NCBI RefSeq assembly: GCF_018139145.2
Contig: NC_059473.1
Span: 68,182,707 to 68,246,706 of the forward strand
Length of the DNA stretch: 64,000 nt
Source of the DNA: Gymnogyps californianus
Taxonomy: Eukaryota > Chordata > Aves > Accipitriformes > Cathartidae
Reading direction: 5' to 3'
Shown piece by piece: positions 1 through 14,251 of this stretch; position 1 is the first letter of the stretch; each line of letters opens with the position of its first letter. The translations under genes were made by a program, and so were the position numbers. The notes under the pieces were generated by a model. That model saw only the letters and a program-made list of their open reading frames with translations, had not been told where the DNA came from and made no database searches.

Positions 1-3000
1 TGACAAGAGCTCTCATTGTTTTTTATGGGCCAGAGCTGAGTTGACTGCATGGCTGTTAACTCAGACAAGCCAAAGCTGTCAAACCCAGAAGCTCCTGCTG
101 GCCCACTGCTTGACACAGAGGACATTGTCCAACAAGAGCTGAATTGTTCATAAGCTGCTCCTCATGAACCTCCTTGTAGTGCCTGAACTCATGTGGAAAG
201 GGCAAATACATCCTTGGAGGATTTCTGTCCTGCTGCTGCTTCCCTGGCACCTGACAGACTGACGGGCATCAGAGCATGCAGCAGTTGAACGAAAGAGAAG
301 GTCACCACAAAAGGAAGCCAAAAGATCAGGCGCTGTTCCAGGCACGGCTGCTGATATAGAAAATATAATCCAATTGGCATGCAAACCCTTGTAGCTGCCA
401 AACATATCCCATGAAGAGCTCAGGGTGGTCTCCAGGGCTGGACCACTGAAAGGAAAAAATGCACTAATGGCAACAAGATGGGGAAGCCTTGCCAAGTCAG
501 GACAAAAATCACGTGCGTACCAGTTTCCATGCCTGCGAAGACAGCTCTGTTATGTCTATGAGAAAGGACCTACACATAGACATGGTCACGCATACATATG
601 CACGCGCTCAGCTCAGGCACACACGGCCCAAGATGGCTTGCACTAGCAGTGCCCTGCGATGCCCTCGGCATCAGATGGTGCTGCTCACTCAGACTGCAGT
701 GTGTGCTGCTGCCAAAGGGGACTTTACTCCCAGCTGCACATTCCCAGCACTAACGCTTGTGCTGCTGCCTGGCAGGCAGGATGCAGGGAGAGGTCCAGCT
801 GAAAACCAACCCAGAGGAGAAATGAAGACTCATGTTCAGTCTGACACGCTCCCTGACTCAGTTTGCCATGGGTCCCCACTGCTGCTGGTGACAGTGCAAG
901 GGAGGCTTTGGACATGTGCAGCAGGGCCAGTCTTGTCCCTTTTGATGACAGTGTGAAATTAGATCTGTGTAATTGCACATGAAACCCCAGGCTGGCTCAT
1001 GCAGGTCAGACTTGGAGGAGCATTCGAGGGTTTGTTTCAAGGAGACTGTTTGTTTATCTGGACTGTCCTTTTAGACTAAAATAGAAATAAGCATTAACCA
1101 TGAAGAATTTTATCCCCCTAGGTACTTAGATGAATTTAGGCCACTTGAGAGCCCCGTTGCTGGCTGACCTGGCTTCTCTCCCTTTTTCCCTTCACCCACC
1201 CCTTCCCAGCTGTGTCCTGCCCCCTTGCTATAATGGCTCTGGGGTCTGTGGAACCCCATGCTGAGCGGTTCAGCGTGTTAAATCCTCAGCACATTAACCC
1301 ATCAAAAGAAAATTAATTCTTCCCTAGCAGGCCAGGGTACTGACACGCCTTTTGCACAGCCTCTGACGACCACCAGAAAGGGGTGGAAACACAGGGGTAA
1401 GAGCAGCGACGGTGGCAGTCTGCAGGTAAACCAGCGTAGGCTCCCTCTTTGGGACAACAGCCCCAGAAGACAACAGTCACCTTTTGGTCTGAAACAGTGC
1501 ATTTCCTGACCTGTTTTGTGAATTGCAAAAATAGTGAAAGGCAAGTTAAAGTCTAGCCTTTGATCTTGCTAGTGCTTTGCTGTTAGTTTTGAGTGAAACA
1601 ATCGCAATTTACAAATGCAGTAGATTTGCTTTCTTGGCTTGCTTTCTCTTGGTGGCCAGCAGACAGGAGGTGTTGAAATAAGAGTTGACTTGTCCAGCTG
1701 GAGCAGTTGGTTGATATTTGGGATCATTTCCATCAGGAGGAATAATCAATTACATGAATTACGTGTGATTCGGTGTGAACATATTTAACTTACAAAGCAC
1801 GAAGCCTTGATCTCCTGAGCACAGTCAGAAGGAGTGGGCATTTCCCATGCTCAGCACCCCCTAGCCTGCCACACCAGTGAGCTCTGTGCCCATGAAGCCC
1901 AGTTTCTGTTGCCTCCCAGGAAGACCCTGATGCTTTCTCTTTCGTTTTTGCTGTCAACACATATTTGTCTTTAGCTCATATGCTCATCCCAGGCTTGTGA
2001 CTCGGCAAACTTCAGCACCGCAACATGCTGTGCAGCCTTACACTGGTTGCTCCTCTTGTTTTCATGACGTTTTGCTAATGGCAGCTGGTGGCTGCTCCCG
2101 TTGAGTCAGGAGAAGTGCACACCACATCTCTGGTTTGCAGTCATGTCTTTCACATAGTCCTGTTTTAGAACAGGCAAAACTGTCAGGACTTGTGCACTCT
2201 TGAAGCTAGATCTTGAAGAGGTTGATTTCCTGATGTCTTTTCTCTGCATAAGTACCCTATAGTGGGAGGGGAACCAGCTCTGTACAGCCCTCTCTCCTTC
2301 TCATATATAAGGCAGCAATTCACTCTAATGCAACAAACAAATTCATGGTCTACATGAGGCTTAGTCCTGCAAGGATCTCATGTCTGCACTAGGCAACACT
2401 GAGGTTAGTACTTGTATTTGTATTTGTGTATTTTTTTCTGCTGTTCAGCTTTATGTTCTGGTCCTCTCTTTCATTTGTTCATGCCTAGTCCAATTATTTT
2501 CTCTTTACACTACACTTCGTTTCTTTCCGTTATATTTTGGCCTACCAGGAAAGTGTCATTTCCAGTTGCTCCTTTCCCTAATTCCACGTGCAGCCCTGCA
2601 TACCCCTCTCCCGTACACCCATTCGTTTGTTACTGGCTTGACCCAGGCTGGCCACCCAGTTTCTGGGAGCTGTTTTGAACTGCAGTGAAACACTCTGTAC
2701 AGACTTGAAATGTCAGTACGTGCACACGCTTGAGATTGCCAGTAATGGGCATTCAGAGGCCAGAGAACTTCCCTGAAACTCAAACCAACTTTGAGCCAAT
2801 AGTTTTTGATAATAAATTACATCAAGAAATAAAATAATATTGGAAATTTAGAAGCATGTACATTTACTTTTCCAATATTTTCCATTCACTTTCATTTTTT
2901 TCTGCTCTATTTAAGAAAGACATAAATCTATGAATTAATGATCAGTTCTGGCTCTGCAAAGACTGGGAATTAACATTATGGGGTGTGTTGAGTGCCTTAT

Positions 3001-3899
3001 CTAGGAGGAGTAATCTGACTGTGTGTGCACACATGTCTATGCATGTGATGGGTATGTGACAGTGTGGTTTCACCAAAGGTGGCAGATGCAAGCCTTGCAT
3101 TGTAACAGAGCAGATTTTCCCTAAAAAAAAGGTTCAGTTCTTGAACATAGAAATATCCTAAATACAGATATTTGCATTTTCAGGTTTTGTCAGTGTTTAT
3201 GCTTCCAAAAGAGAAAAGAAATCCCTAAATCTCTAAACCAAAAATACTGTTATAAAAAATGCATTTTAATTTTCTGAGTGCTCCAGTGGCTGCCCAGTGT
3301 CCCACTGTCCTGGATTATCAAGCCTCATACCAACCTGCTAGACTATCTTTCTTGTACCAAAACAATGTGAGAATGAAGGTGGCGAGTGGCACTGGAAATA
3401 CATGCTATGCCTGCTCTGAATCCTTGTGTGTGAGAGAATAATGAAAATATTTATCTGCCCTCAGTGTTCTGATAATTCATTAATTAGCATTTGTATTGCA
3501 CACCGAAATTCTCTGGTGGGAGGCAGGAGTCTGCGGTTACCCTTAGCAGTAGTAGCAGAAGTGGCTTTAGCCATGCAAGCGGGACTGGTTTGGTGGCTGA
3601 ATGCAACACCGTGCCCGCTGCTGTCATGCCAAAAACTCAAAAGTTCAAAGGTATTTCGTGGGTCGTGTTACTTTGGCCACGTCTCCCCATCTAATATTGA
3701 AATCTGATGTGTTTTTTGGAAGAGGCAGCTTCCCCTAATCCAGCAGAACTGTTTTCATTATAAACAAACCTCTCGCAGTAGGGCTGGAGCCCGTGCTGTT
3801 TTGTGCCTGTTGGCTCCGACAGTGGTTCCCCGGGGCGGCATGGAGGTGGAAAGCAAGCGCCAACGCCTCCAGCCAGCAGCGCTTGCTCCAGCACGGCGG
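1..3899. other. Intergenic DNA, no recognisable gene
   Basis: Mixed-composition, moderately AT-rich DNA. Open frames are short (at most about 155 codons), overlap on both strands and show no family motif or convincing splice structure. I see no RNA gene, repeat family or CpG island here. It lies upstream of the ECHDC1 promoter and probably belongs to the gap between ECHDC1 and its upstream neighbour. Confidence 0.6.
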
Positions 3900-3957
3900 C
3901 AGCCCCCCAGCAAGCTGTCTGGACCCCGCAGCCCCCCGGCAAGCCGTCTGGACCCCA
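3900..3957. repeat. 29-bp unit, two tandem copies
   Basis: Positions 3900-3928 and 3929-3957 are two adjacent copies of a C-rich 29-base unit containing GTCTGGACCCC, with only a few mismatches. This is a local tandem duplication in a short GC-rich patch, immediately left of the purine-rich tract. Confidence 0.8.
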
Positions 3958-4009
3958 CAGCCCCATGCAAATCCCATGCCGCATTGGTGCCAGCCCCACT
4001 GGAGCATGA

Positions 4010-4570
4010 GCTAATGAGGGGGGAAAGTGATGGAGCACTGCTGGACCCCGGCTCTGGTGGCAACCGGAGGGGCTGGAGGTGGTGGATGGAGGCAATGGAG
4101 AGTGGGAGAAGGAGCCCTGCAAGGAAAGCCCCTGGGAAGATAAATGGGGATAGAGAAGGATGCTGGAGGGCAGCTGAGCAGAGGGATGGAGAGCTGGGGA
4201 ATGGGGTATGGACAGGGGGCTAGGAAGGGGAAAAGATGGTGACATGGGAAACCATGGAAAGGAGGACAAGAGGGAAAATAAGGAGAGAGGATGATTTCAG
4301 ACTCATAGGAGGGAAATCAGATGATGGGAAAAGGAAGGAACTCTGGGGGGACACGGGGACACAGGGAGCAGACCAGCGTCGGGGACAGCATGAGGAGTGA
4401 TGGGAAAGCTGCAGGCAACAGAGAGATGGGGCAGAGAAAAGGTAATGGGGAGAAGGTGAAGGGAGGCTAGACTTGGGGTAAGAAGAATCAGGAGAAGAAA
4501 GAGGGAAAGAAAACATGCAAGAGCTTGATGTAATGGAGAGAAATAAAGAATGAAAGTGAAGAAGCAACAA
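4010..4570. repeat. Purine-rich (GA) asymmetric tract, about 560 bp
   Basis: The + strand is overwhelmingly G and A for about 560 bases, with degenerate GGAGA, GGGAAA and GATGGGGA words but no fixed period. The minus strand is open for 192 codons (3691-4269) and encodes Ser/Pro/Leu-rich low-complexity sequence. That openness follows from base composition, because TTC/CCT-type codons avoid stops. Such tracts can form triplex DNA. Confidence 0.7.
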
Positions 4571-7500
4571 GTGCCCAGGACTTTTAGAAACTTCAGTTCA
4601 TTCAGATTTGTTCCAGCCCAGTTTTTGGGGGTGACTCTCGGCATGGGCTCAGGAGCCTCTGTTAAACAAACTCTGCTTTTTGGAAATTTCCTTGCAATAG
4701 TAATGAAGCAGGATGCTTGAAAACTGGCATGTTTCCTATAACACAGAGGAGATGGAAGGAAAGAAAAATAATAGACTTGTCCATAAAGACAGTAATTACA
4801 ACCACATGCTCTTATAGCAGAACTATTTTTAAAGGATCATTCTAGTATTTTTGTTTATTAACTGTCACTGGGGAGGAAAAGGACCGTAGCGTAGTAAGGA
4901 ATTAACCAACCTGTGTTTGCAGCACTGCCTGCTGCTGGATGGACTAGTGCTTGGATGCTGTAGGATACATGCATATGCCATACATCATGTGGTAGCAGGT
5001 GGGGAGCCGAGGTGCAGTTTTACCAGTGGTTTTAGCCAGCCCGGTATTGCAGTGCTTCTGGATGGGCTGCACTCCCAGAGCGGGAGCCGGGGGGAGGAGG
5101 AGACCCTCTCCTGGCAGGGGAGTGATGCTTCCCCCCTCTGCCTGGGGGACCCCGGATCCCTGCCGGGCACCGGCCGGCTGGGAAGGGGCTGGTTTCCAGC
5201 CAGTTCCCGCTGGCTTGGCTCCTTCTGCCTCAAAAGCTGAACAAAAGCAAGGGAATTCAGCCCTGAAAGCAGCCAACTCTCCGCGTCCTCCAGTACTGCC
5301 AAATTCTCGGAGCAGAGACTTTAATTGCATGCAAGCAGCGCCGTGAGAGCAAGGCTGAGACTGGAGGGCAGTCTTTCCATCAGACGTCTTGCTGTCATGA
5401 GCTTCACAAGGTGCCTATCTGATAGCGTGATGCTGCTTTTAATCTTTAGTATGCTCCTCAACCCTGAGTGTTTGAATTTCGGCTATTCAGTTCACAGCTT
5501 ATCCTGTTCCTGGCACAGGGAAGGAAAGGCTGCACACAAAAAAGAGATGGACGTGGCATTGCCTGTGGATTTTTGGCTCATTTCTGCAGCTGCTGTCCCT
5601 GGAGGTTCTCGGCTGAAGCCCAGAGGGCAGAGGGCCGACGGCAGGAGGGCGCAGCCACGCCGGGCCGTGCAGAGGCAGGTTAGCCAGGCGGGCTGCCAGA
5701 GCTCTGCCACTGGCACCAGCCGGTGCCACGTGTGCTCCCACCCCATACCCTGCAACCTGTTCTCTCCGTGCCCCCACCCTGTCATCGGGAGTATGTCTAC
5801 CCTGATATGTGTACCAAGGACAGACGGCGAGTATGGCTGATCACAGGGTGGAAAAACCCTTCCCCATCTGGTACCGCCGACTGTATGGAAAGCCACCCCC
5901 CTAGCTGCGCCTTTCTTCTAGCACCCATGCAGATGCACACACCTAACAAAAGCCACTGTGTTTTAGCACCCCAGAGCAGAGGCTGTTGATGAACGAGTTC
6001 AGCAGATGGCACAAGCTGATACCACGCACTGGAACTCTCCTCCTAAGGAGTTTCTCTGCGCTAAAATGTGTTGGAAGCTTTAAAAAGCATTAGCAAATAT
6101 AGCAGTTAAGTACTCTCCTACGTTTTAAATATCTTGCTTACTGCATGTGACATTACAGAGCCACATTTTAGTGTTCAAAGAGGTATATATGTCAGTGTGC
6201 ACCAAGGGAACTGCTGTGCGGTAGCCCTGCAAACATACTAGAGGGATGGTGAGAAGCCTGCCTGCGACGCTGTGTGGGGAGGCATTTGCCAACGGCAGTG
6301 GCTCCATTAAAGACAGCAGTAAAGTAAAATTCTGTAAAAATCAGATGTGCCCGAGCAGCAAGCTCTTTTGGAAATCCAGCTGGAATAAATGGCATTTGTT
6401 CCATGAAGACGTAATGAGAATCACATAACAACATAAAAACAGAGCATGCATTTGATGAACTCTATTGAACAAGAAAAAATAGTACGAATACCTGGCACTA
6501 AGAGTAAAAATTCTCAGCATATTTGAGTCTTCAAAATCTCTGCTTACAGATGTGAAAACAGCTTTGTCTACTTCATAACTGTCAAGGTTATAATGTCTCA
6601 AAACAAGCCTCCTGAGATCTTCATCTGATTTTGTAGGTCTTTCCTTACTGATGTAAGTGTTCTCGGGAAATGGTCTAGGCTCTGGCATCTCATTAGAAAT
6701 AGACTAAAACAGACTGTAAATAAACCTGTGTACGAGCAGGCTGTTTCTTGCCACGGTCCATATCCTGATACTGCAGTCATGTATACGCTTGTTATGGCCT
6801 TGTGTTTCAGAGGTGCTGACACAGGCAATTCCTGCTCATGTCAGAAACGTTTCTGGATGCACCAACCTTTTAAAAATCAGGTCAAATGTAGTTTTCTGTT
6901 TTGCTGGTTCCACTTCAGCATCTCAAGAACACCATGTTGGTATGGTGTGGACAATGTGAACCTGCTCCCTGCTTCCCTGCTCTGTGCTCTGTGGTAACAA
7001 ATTGCTACTTCTTACTATCATTATATTGATTATTTTTAATAGGGTAGTGAATTGCCATGGAAACTGCCAGTCCATTTCTTCTCCTTCTGCATCCTAGCGT
7101 TTCCAATTAGCTCAGAAATGTAGTCTGAACTAGCTGTCTCCCATAGCAGTATCTGTGGTCAACTGTATGCATGGACTGATTCTTAAGGGGTTCATAGAAG
7201 GAAAAGCAAGCTAAGGAAAGTGAGAAAAAAGGTCTCCTTCTCCTCTGGGAAATGCCTGGTGCTCTGAAAACAAAGAAAGTTGGAAAGCACTGGGCTAGCT
7301 TAACTTCTGTTCAGCAAGGGCTGCCTGTGAGTTTACATGCTTGTGGCTTTGCCAGAGCGTGCTGTAAAGCTGCCATTGTTTCTCTTTTTTTCTTTTTTTT
7401 TTGCTATATTAGCTATATGGCCATATATAGGTGACACGGACATTAGCTATACTTTCTGTGGACTTTCACTTATTGCCTGATGCAGGACTACCTGCTAAGG

Positions 7501-9917
7501 CAGGAATTCCCTGGCAATTACAGGCATTTCTGCACATATGCAAATGACATTAAAACTATTAGCACATGGAATAGCCTGGGAAACTCCCAGATGCCCCGAG
7601 GTTTAATAAAAGAAAAATTGTATTTGTATGATGCAAGGCCTGAAACAGAGGACAACTTCACTGACCCAGCTAGTTTAATCCCAGGAAAAGGTATTTGCTT
7701 TCTGGAATAGCTCATAAAATGAGAGGAAATAGGGATGGAAGCAGCTTCAGGAAGAGTCTCACATATCAAGGCAAGATCAGCCAGACTTGAACTGCTGCAG
7801 AGAGCTCCCTTCTCATGCCTTGCTATCCCTGATGTTGGGAGAGCTTTCTCCAAAGGCTAAACAGGACGTCTGACATGGCACTTTATTTAAAACCCTTCCT
7901 TCTTGTCTTACCCACTATTGCCATGGAGAATTGGTTTTCCCTTTCTCCTCGCAGCATTTGCTTTCATGTCTACCAGGCCTTTGCATCAAAGATCCTACTC
8001 CAGGGCACTCCTGTCCATGTTCGTTTGCCCTCTGCAGAAAATGGTTGCCAGAAGGGTCCCTGCTGTAGAAAGCCTGAACATGGTCCTGCACAAGCTTTAG
8101 ACAAGACCTTTGTTCAGACTTGTTTACTGCATTTAAACCATCAGTGCTGTCAGAGCACAAGCAGAGCCAGAGGGACATAAAAAACTGTCTGCTCAGGATA
8201 GTCTGTGTGCGAGCACACCCCCCCACACACACTGCAGTTCCTCTGCCAAGGCAACCCACATTTTTGCTGACTTTTGTCTTCTTTGCATAAAAATTGTAAA
8301 GCAACTTTCACAGGTCAGGGAAATGGGTAGAGAGCACACAGAACCAGGTAAAGTGGTGGCTTATTCTGTCAGGTTATCATGAAATGGTGCTCTTCAGTAT
8401 TTTCACTATGATAAATGTATCAGGATATCTGAAACAGATGGGAATAACTTAAAATCTAACTCAGTCCCAGCCAGACCAGCTTGCAACACATATTGTTTCC
8501 TATTGTCAAAATGTGATTGGATGCCTTATTTTATTTGTGGGAAAGGGCTGAGAGTACATCTTGAATGGATTAATTTCACTTTTTACATAAACCTACAAAA
8601 CTGCCCACAGAGCTAATCTATATGAAAATTGCTCTCTTGGTAACAACTCTTTCCCCTAAATTCTATCTTTTTTTAATTCCAAAAATCCATCTTTACAATA
8701 AATCTGAACTGTGTGGTTGTGTAATTTTGGTTTTCCTTTTAACTACAAATAGGTTTTCAGAACTTATAAAATGGCAGTGCGTATGAACTCTCCTTTTGCA
8801 ATATTTGATTAACAATATTAGTCCGAGAGCTCTGCTGCCATCAGAGAAGATGAAATGCTTTTTATGCATGGGAATAATAGGCTTCCCAATGCCAGACTTT
8901 CCAAAGGGGCAATGGCGGGGAATTGAGAGTTTGACCTTTCTTCACACAGCCCTCCAGGTGGATGTAAGGGCTGCGCACGGTGGCCAACAAGGCCCCGCAG
9001 CTTGGCACAGCACCAGCAGCTCCAGGATGCCTGCCGGGCCAGCCTCACCGCTAGGACAGTGACACACAGCCCGGCCGCGAGCCTGGGGCATAAGAGCAGC
9101 CCTCGCACGCATGCAGTGACTCGGGAGCTAACTAGCAAGCGCAGTGCCCCAGGGTGGGTGAAGACTTTCATGCATGCACTCTCCTCCACGAACCAGTACA
9201 GCGCTTGCTTTGACCAGTGCTATTGGATTCAATGCACCGATCCTTTTTATTTATTTCTTATTTATAGAGGGAGCGACTGCTAAATAAAAGTTCAGATGTT
9301 ACACCATCAGTGAAAGCCTTTTCATCGCCCTCTGCCCCGTGTTGCTTTTCTTTGCCTCCCATTCTCATCCCTGCACCAGCAAAGCCAGGCAGGGTTGTGG
9401 AAAAGGCTGCAGTCCACCAGTGGTGAGGGGCAAGGAGAGGAGATGGAGGAGATGGTGTGTTTACACACCTAAGGCTGCAGTTTGTTAATAAAAGACCTTT
9501 AAGACTAGGAAAGTTAGGGCTCCTAGTACTGGATCAAAACCTCCCCAGCCCCCTGAAACCAATCTGACACCAATAAACTCTGCCAGCTCCCACTTGTTCA
9601 AAGAACGTTGGCGGGTTCAGCTTTTATCAGCTGGCTTTATTTCACTGTTATATCACTGGCACAACTTCACACCACATCAGGTACTGCCTGTTCTCCCGCA
9701 GCTCGTGTGAAAGCTTCAGCCTGCCAGAAACCGCTGCTATGGCCTTGGGTTAATTTGGCAGGAACGTGATCGTTTGATCTCATTTGTCCTGTTAGGACAG
9801 GTAGCGCTCAGGTCTGGTACTAATTATCATGAAACCACAGTCTTGAGAGAAGGCACAGGCAGTTATTGGAGAGTAAGAGCACAAGATAATTAAAAGAGAG
9901 AATGAGGGAATAAAAGC

Positions 9918-9930
9918 GGGGGGGGGGGGG
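9918..9930 (+). repeat. G homopolymer, 13 nt
   Basis: An uninterrupted run of 13 G in otherwise AT-rich DNA. It is likely length-variable and error-prone in sequencing. Confidence 0.85.
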
Positions 9931-11325
9931 TGTAAATCTCCAGGGAATAAGTAAAAGCGGAGCAATAATAAACTCCAGATAAAATTCTTTGGGGATAAGT
10001 AGCCAAAATAGGCATGGTGAGGGGAAAGGATAAGGCCTGACATTTTGATGAACCCTTCATCCAAAGCACTTCCTAATCATTGCTGACTTAAAAAGAGGCA
10101 GCGTATGAGATGAGTACACACTTCTCCTCCCATTTTACAGGTGGGGAGGTGAAGATGGGCATATGTGGGTGGTGGGTTTGTCCGGCATCTCGCAGGAAAC
10201 CTTGGCAAGCCCCAGGCAGCTCTCTTGAGCCCTAGCAGCCGACAGTCCCCACCTCTCCAGCCGGGAGCTGAGAAGCAATGGCCTCTCCGCTTCCTGAAGG
10301 AAGATGTCCAGCTTGCTGGGGTGGCCGGAGGGGGCAAGGCCGAGGGCGAAGAGTTGGAGGAACCAAGAATCAGCGTTTCCCTCTCCCTCACGAACACAAC
10401 TTCTGCCAAGCCTTCCCAGTGAGCTTTCAGTGTCTGTTAGCAAAGATAAACTCTGTGTGTCAAAGGGAAAACAGCCTCACGGGTAAACAAGTAGTGCATT
10501 TTTCAAGCCATGATAACCTCATCCAAAATGTGTTCTGGCAGTGGGCTTTTGTCTTTCTTCACATGCCTCTGCTCTTGAGGACCTCCTATGGCAGAATCAG
10601 AAACAGCAGTGAAAACAAGCTCCTCAATCTCCGATTTAAGTGCACCACTGTGTTCTCTTAAAGGACCTGGCCCCACAGTAACAGTAGGCTTAAGTGCACA
10701 TGAAACTACTTTTCATTTTAATGTTTCTCTGTCTCAGTGCTTTCTGTCTGTGAATTTTGTAGGCAGGGCTCAAAAGCTGAGATCCCAGAATGGTGTGGGC
10801 CAAGGGTAAAAAGAACAGCTGAGCACACCAATAAAATAAAAATAGACATGGTAGCCACGCTGAGAGGGGCAAGGCTCTGCAACCACACAGTCCAGCTCAG
10901 CATTGCCCTCGGATCGGAAAACCAGGAGCGGGAGGGAGGGACTCACTCTTCCTGTACAGTTTCACCCACATCCTGCTGGGGAAAGATCCCATTTCTTTAA
11001 CAACGTGGATCTGGCTAAGGAGGAGCCAGAACAGGAACTATTGATGTGGGCAGAGTTCATAAAGCCCTGCTCATTTTTGTTTTCTTGAAGTGTTATGTAG
11101 CAGCAACAGTAAGTGCGTCTCTTCTCTTTTAGACGCCTTCAGGGAAATGCGAGACTTTTCTGATTTTTTTTAATTGGGTGAAGGAAAATACTGGAAGGTG
11201 GATTCAATAGTCTGAAACCCAACATGCTTGAAACTATTCCAGAGCATTTCTGGGCTGGCATGTTCTTGGGAGAGCACCTCTGGATACCAAGAAGTTGTTC
11301 ATGGTGTTCATCTGGAATTTGCCTT

Positions 11326-11357
11326 TCCTCCTTTAATCTTGTCCTCCTTTAATCTTG
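11326..11357. repeat. 16-bp perfect tandem duplication
   Basis: TCCTCCTTTAATCTTG occurs twice back to back (11326-11341 and 11342-11357) with no mismatch, suggesting a recent slippage duplication. Confidence 0.9.
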
Positions 11358-14205
11358 TTGATCTCCTATCAGCAATTCTGATAGGAGAGCTAAAGTAATT
11401 TCTTTCTGCTTCTTTTATGTTACAGGCAGAACGTTTAGCCATTTGATTGCTATTGATTTCCTTGGGAATTAGGCACCTCAGTATTTTGGGGATTTGAGCC
11501 AAACCTCTGTGAAGAGACCTCCTTTTTGCACTTATAAAATTTCTCGTCAGTCTATCCACACCTAAGTGCCATAATCTGCCTTGACTCTTAGTGTTCTCAG
11601 CCATACGTCCCATATTCCTTTGCCGAGTTTGCAAGGGCAAAATCTACCCTCAGCGTTAGAGCTGTAAGTTGTACAGCTTGGTAAGAAATGGTGCATGGGT
11701 AGAAGGGCCTTCCTCTGCTCCCATCCAGGTCGTGGGGTGGAGAGCCGCTCCGTGTACTGGCAGCTCAGGGAGGATGAAATGGGGATATGTGGGGATGTTC
11801 ATCAGAGGATGAAATTTGCTCAGATGTAAGTTAGGTCAAACAGAAGGCTAAAAAAAGTAATCCCCAAAGCAAACAAAATGCAGCTGGATGCAATTACTGG
11901 CGTGAGCTCTGTCCATTCTCTGGCCACTTTGGGTTCTTACACCACAAGTAGTCACTAATGAAGCTTTTCAACAACAGAAAAAAACCGGCACTTTAGTGCT
12001 ACCTTGGCTGGCTTCAAAGCATGTGCTTTCTTGCACTGTTTCTGCAGAGTGGATTTTGGAAGATGGTTCGGCTTTGACAGTGTGTCCTTTTTGAAGGATT
12101 CTGCTGACCTTTCCTGAGAGCTAACAAGACAGAAGTGAGCTGCCTGCATCATTTCCCCCTCATTCCTTGACAGCTCCATATAAATAATAATACTTACAAC
12201 TGGCAGCTGACATTTATGTTGTCTAACAAAAATGACCTCAAAGGAGAGAGGCCCCCTGACGTGTGAAGTCTGTAAAATGATAGTGAACTTGTGTGTTCTG
12301 CAAAGTAAAATATAAAAATAGGTGGGACCCGGTGAAGGTGGAATAGCTCACATGAAGTTTGACAGTTTTACTATGTATCTGTGCTTCATCACAACCCAAA
12401 TTGCTCCTTTCTGCCTTTAACGGCTGGATTAGTTTCCTCACTAGCATTTCTATTGCAGCCAGCAGCCAGGAAAACCAGGGCATGCAGAAGCAGGCTCTGA
12501 ATTTGCTCTGTCTCCTGGCTGCTGGGTTTTACTGTCTGCCTCTGAAATCCAGCTTCAACCCTGGGCTTTCCCCGCTCATTCATTTTCTACCCTACTAAAG
12601 TCTTCTTTCAAATGCTGATATATGCTGGGTACTCCCATCAAAACAGACCCCTCTAGCACTGCCAAATCTAAAGCAGTGTTAAGGCAATATTTGAAGACAC
12701 TAGCAGGTATTGGAGTACATGATGGCCTGGATTTCTAGATGATGCCGGCTGCTGCACTTGCAATCGTGTTGCCTACATGAAGAAAGACTCTGGTCTCTTT
12801 CTGCACCTGACATTTTCCTAGCACTTACTTACATTTCAGCCTTCTTGGGGCCATCACCTCTGTGTGCCCCACTGAGGGACATGGTCACCTGTCAGCGGCT
12901 GTCCTAGCCTTCTACACACATTGCTGCAAATAGGTATCACCAAGTATTTACCACTTGCAACTGGGTATGGTGGTTGGAGAAGAGCTCTCCTGAATGTCGA
13001 GGAGCTCCCCAATTCCAATAGGCACAAGCATTTCTGGGTGCTCCTACTGTGCTGTGATTGGCATTAGATACTGTGAAGATAAAAGTTACCAAGCCCTAAC
13101 CACTCAATGTGCTCATACTGCCTTGAGCAGAGTGTTTTTACCTAGGGTTTGTAGACTACTTCTAAAAGGTCTGTGAGAAGGCACTAAGGAAGGCAAGCCT
13201 ATTGTCACTAGGTTTAAATTCAGTGGCAGGCTAGATGCTCAAAATAAAATTAAGAGTCAGCAAGTCAAAAAAGGTTTCAACACACTGTCCTAAGATATAT
13301 TATTTTGCATCTGAAACATGCTAGTTAAAAATCAGTATCAAACTATAAGGTCCATTGTCAGCCCTTATGTAGGTATAATAAAGATTTCTATTCTTAAGTG
13401 TTACTGTTGCTATTGCAAGTCATGAAGGTAATAGGCATGAAGGACCCCACCAGAAATTTTTAATAACATACTGAGGATGATTTAGTTTATAATTATCTCC
13501 TTTGATTTTTATCTTTTGTCTTTCTCCACATGTCTCTGCTCCTTGACCATCTAAATGGGAAACCTGTTTAGATTCTACAAAATGTGTTGGGGATCTGCTT
13601 TTCTCATGTAACTTTCTTTTATTGAATCAATATGTATGAATAAAACCTATAAGAAACAAATTCTTGTAAAAAGCTGTGTGCAGTCTTCTGCCATGCAGCA
13701 GGCAGTCCCTTGGCCCACTCAGTCCACACTGCCTCCCCAAGCCACTTCATAAGCCACAGTAAAAAAGAGACACTGCCAAAAAAAGGATGGCAGATCCGTG
13801 AGTTAATTGCTTGCTGGGCACAGAGGAACCAAGGGTCTCATGTGGCCGCAATCTCCCATATCATGGTGTTTCCAGAGAATAGTTTTGGGGCATCAGTGCA
13901 AATCATGAGCATTTGTGCTGATGAATATTTTGCTTGGGACTGGCTTTTTGAATAATTGTTGCTAATACTCCTGCTAATGGTGCTATTTTGTTGCTTCAGT
14001 GATTTAAAGGAACCGTTAGATATTCAAATCTGGCTTCCTGTAAAACAACAGGCCATTACACTTCATCCAGCTATTCCTTTACTGAGTGCAATAATTCATT
14101 TCTGACCCCAAAGTAATGTGTTTAGCTAAGGCTTCTGGAAAGAAAATAAAGACAACAGCAATGCAGAATCTGTCATACCATTCAGTATGTTCTGGATTGC
14201 TGGGT

Positions 14206-14251
14206 TTATATATGTATACACACATACACACACACACATGCACATACACAA
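14206..14251. repeat. Imperfect TA/CA microsatellite
   Basis: An alternating pyrimidine-purine stretch: TATATATGTATA followed by ACACATACACACACACACATGCACATACACA. It is a simple-sequence repeat with interruptions. Confidence 0.85.

Noticed and set aside
489..956. 155-codon open frame on the + strand
   Set aside because: No recognisable domain, overlapped by frames on the other strand, and no splice or promoter context.
3691..4269. 192-codon open frame on the minus strand
   Set aside because: It lies largely in the purine-rich tract. The predicted protein is Ser/Pro/Leu low-complexity and its openness follows from base composition.
5325..5840. 171-codon open frame on the + strand
   Set aside because: In a moderately GC-rich patch with open frames in several phases. 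No motif of a known family.
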